Positions 5,751 through 6,252 of a stretch of 6,252 nt of DNA are shown here, one piece after another. Source of the stretch: Kiritimatiellia bacterium (GTDB lineage: Bacteria > Verrucomicrobiota > Kiritimatiellia > RFP12 > DVOR01); NCBI GenBank assembly GCA_017646485.1, contig JAGCML010000124.1, positions 1-6,252 on the forward strand. The letters run 5' to 3'. The notes beneath the pieces were generated by a model. That model did not search any database and was not told the DNA's origin. It saw only the letters and a program-made list of their open reading frames with translations. The position numbers and the translations under genes are program-made. Within the stretch, counting starts at the first letter, position 1; each line of letters opens with the position of its first letter.

Positions 5751-6252
5751 ATGACCCTTATCACCCAACTCCTCTCTGCCATTTGGGGAACTGCGCAAGC
5801 GATGGCACCGTGGTTGCTCCTCGGCTTCCTCATCGCAGGGATTTTGAGTTTACTCATCTCCCCTGCGCTCGTTTGTCGCTTTTTAGGACGCGCCGCAGGG
5901 AAACGCGCCATTGCCTTGGCCGTCTTACTGGGCGTTCCCCTCCCGCTATGCTCCTGCGGCGTCCTCCCCTTAGCCGCATCGCTCAAGCGAAGTGGTGCCT
6001 CCAAAGGAGCCGTGGCCGCGTTCCTCATCTCCACACCACAGACTGGCATTGACTCCTTCTTTGCCACCGGTTCACTTTTAGGATGGTGCTTTGCGATTGT
6101 CCGTCCATTGGTCGCAACGCTCACCGGTCTCATCGGCGGCGTTACCATTCACGCCTTTGACACAGAACCTGCGCTGTCGCCCGCCGCCACGGAAGCTGAG
6201 ACGAGCGCGCCCAAAAGTCTCCTTGGGAAAGCAATCGCCGCACTCCAATACG
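5751..6252 (+). CDS. PF03773-type permease (SO_0444/ArsP-like), 3' truncated
   Basis: The frame is open from ATG 5751 to the window edge, giving 167 residues with no stop, so the C-terminal half is missing. The N-terminus holds a transmembrane helix (about 19-37, WLLLGFLIAGILSLLIS). The family signature follows: GVPLPLCSCGVLPLAASLKR (61-80) with the paired cysteines Cys67 and Cys69, then SGASKGAVAAFLISTPQTG (81-99). More membrane segments occur near 104-131. Residues 136-155 are a polar, Ala/Glu-rich loop, probably cytoplasmic. Relatives are annotated as permeases or efflux transporters for copper, zinc or methylated arsenic. The Cys-Ser-Cys motif is consistent with a thiophilic ligand, but I cannot tell which. 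No metal-responsive regulator gene is in view. Confidence 0.88.
   Translation, partial: MTLITQLLSAIWGTAQAMAPWLLLGFLIAGILSLLISPALVCRFLGRAAGKRAIALAVLLGVPLPLCSCGVLPLAASLKRSGASKGAVAAFLISTPQTGIDSFFATGSLLGWCFAIVRPLVATLTGLIGGVTIHAFDTEPALSPAATEAETSAPKSLLGKAIAALQY

Noticed and set aside
5731..5754. Seven-codon frame (MTQGCRL) whose TGA overlaps the permease ATG
   Set aside because: The overlap resembles translational coupling, but there is no ribosome binding site before it and its length is well within chance.
5723..6148. Minus-strand open frame of 141 codons opposite the permease gene
   Set aside because: The forward frame encodes an unmistakable permease with its CSCG motif, and the reverse product resembles no protein.

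Overview
The window comes from a bacterium with standard code 11. TGA ends real genes here, and TGG is used freely for Trp. A cleaved-type signal peptide, a parvulin and a domain resembling the GspC/PilP homology region suggest a diderm (Gram-negative type) cell. I cannot name the phylum from this sequence. All credible genes lie on the + strand. Composition changes along the window: positions 1 to about 1360 are clearly A/T-rich and look accessory, while the rest looks like ordinary moderate-GC chromosome.

Region 1 (1-430) has no conventional gene. It holds five head-to-tail 23-bp units (161-275), each centred on a CATATG palindrome. Next come a possible 14-codon reading frame with two Trp codons (296-340), a GC-rich hairpin and a T-run (345-390). 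The hairpin's right arm can also pair with a segment inside the small frame, so this may be an attenuator-like leader, although no obvious regulated gene follows.

Region 2 (435-1363) is an A/T-rich segment bounded by a 22-bp inverted repeat matching at 21 positions. Inside it are an interrupted reading frame (remnant 415-780, one internal TGA) and an intact gene for a membrane-anchored protein (771-1319) that overlaps the end of the first. The pair looks like a small acquired cassette. An effector remnant with its immunity partner is one possibility but is not shown.

Region 3 (about 1331-2364) starts with a nested palindrome and a TTGACA hexamer, followed by an alpha/beta hydrolase with a GHSLG nucleophile motif.

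Region 4 (2566-6252) looks like one co-directional group. An extended -10 promoter precedes a sodium-dependent NSS/SNF-family transporter. Twelve bases later comes an exported charged protein with a possible HR-like domain, then, with a 4-bp overlap, a PpiC-type peptidyl-prolyl isomerase. After a 49-bp gap a PF03773-type metal or metalloid permease begins and runs off the end. The tight spacing implies shared expression of the first three; the permease may be read through or separate. The best candidates for something undescribed are the 23-bp array with its leader-like unit, and the inverted-repeat-bounded cassette.
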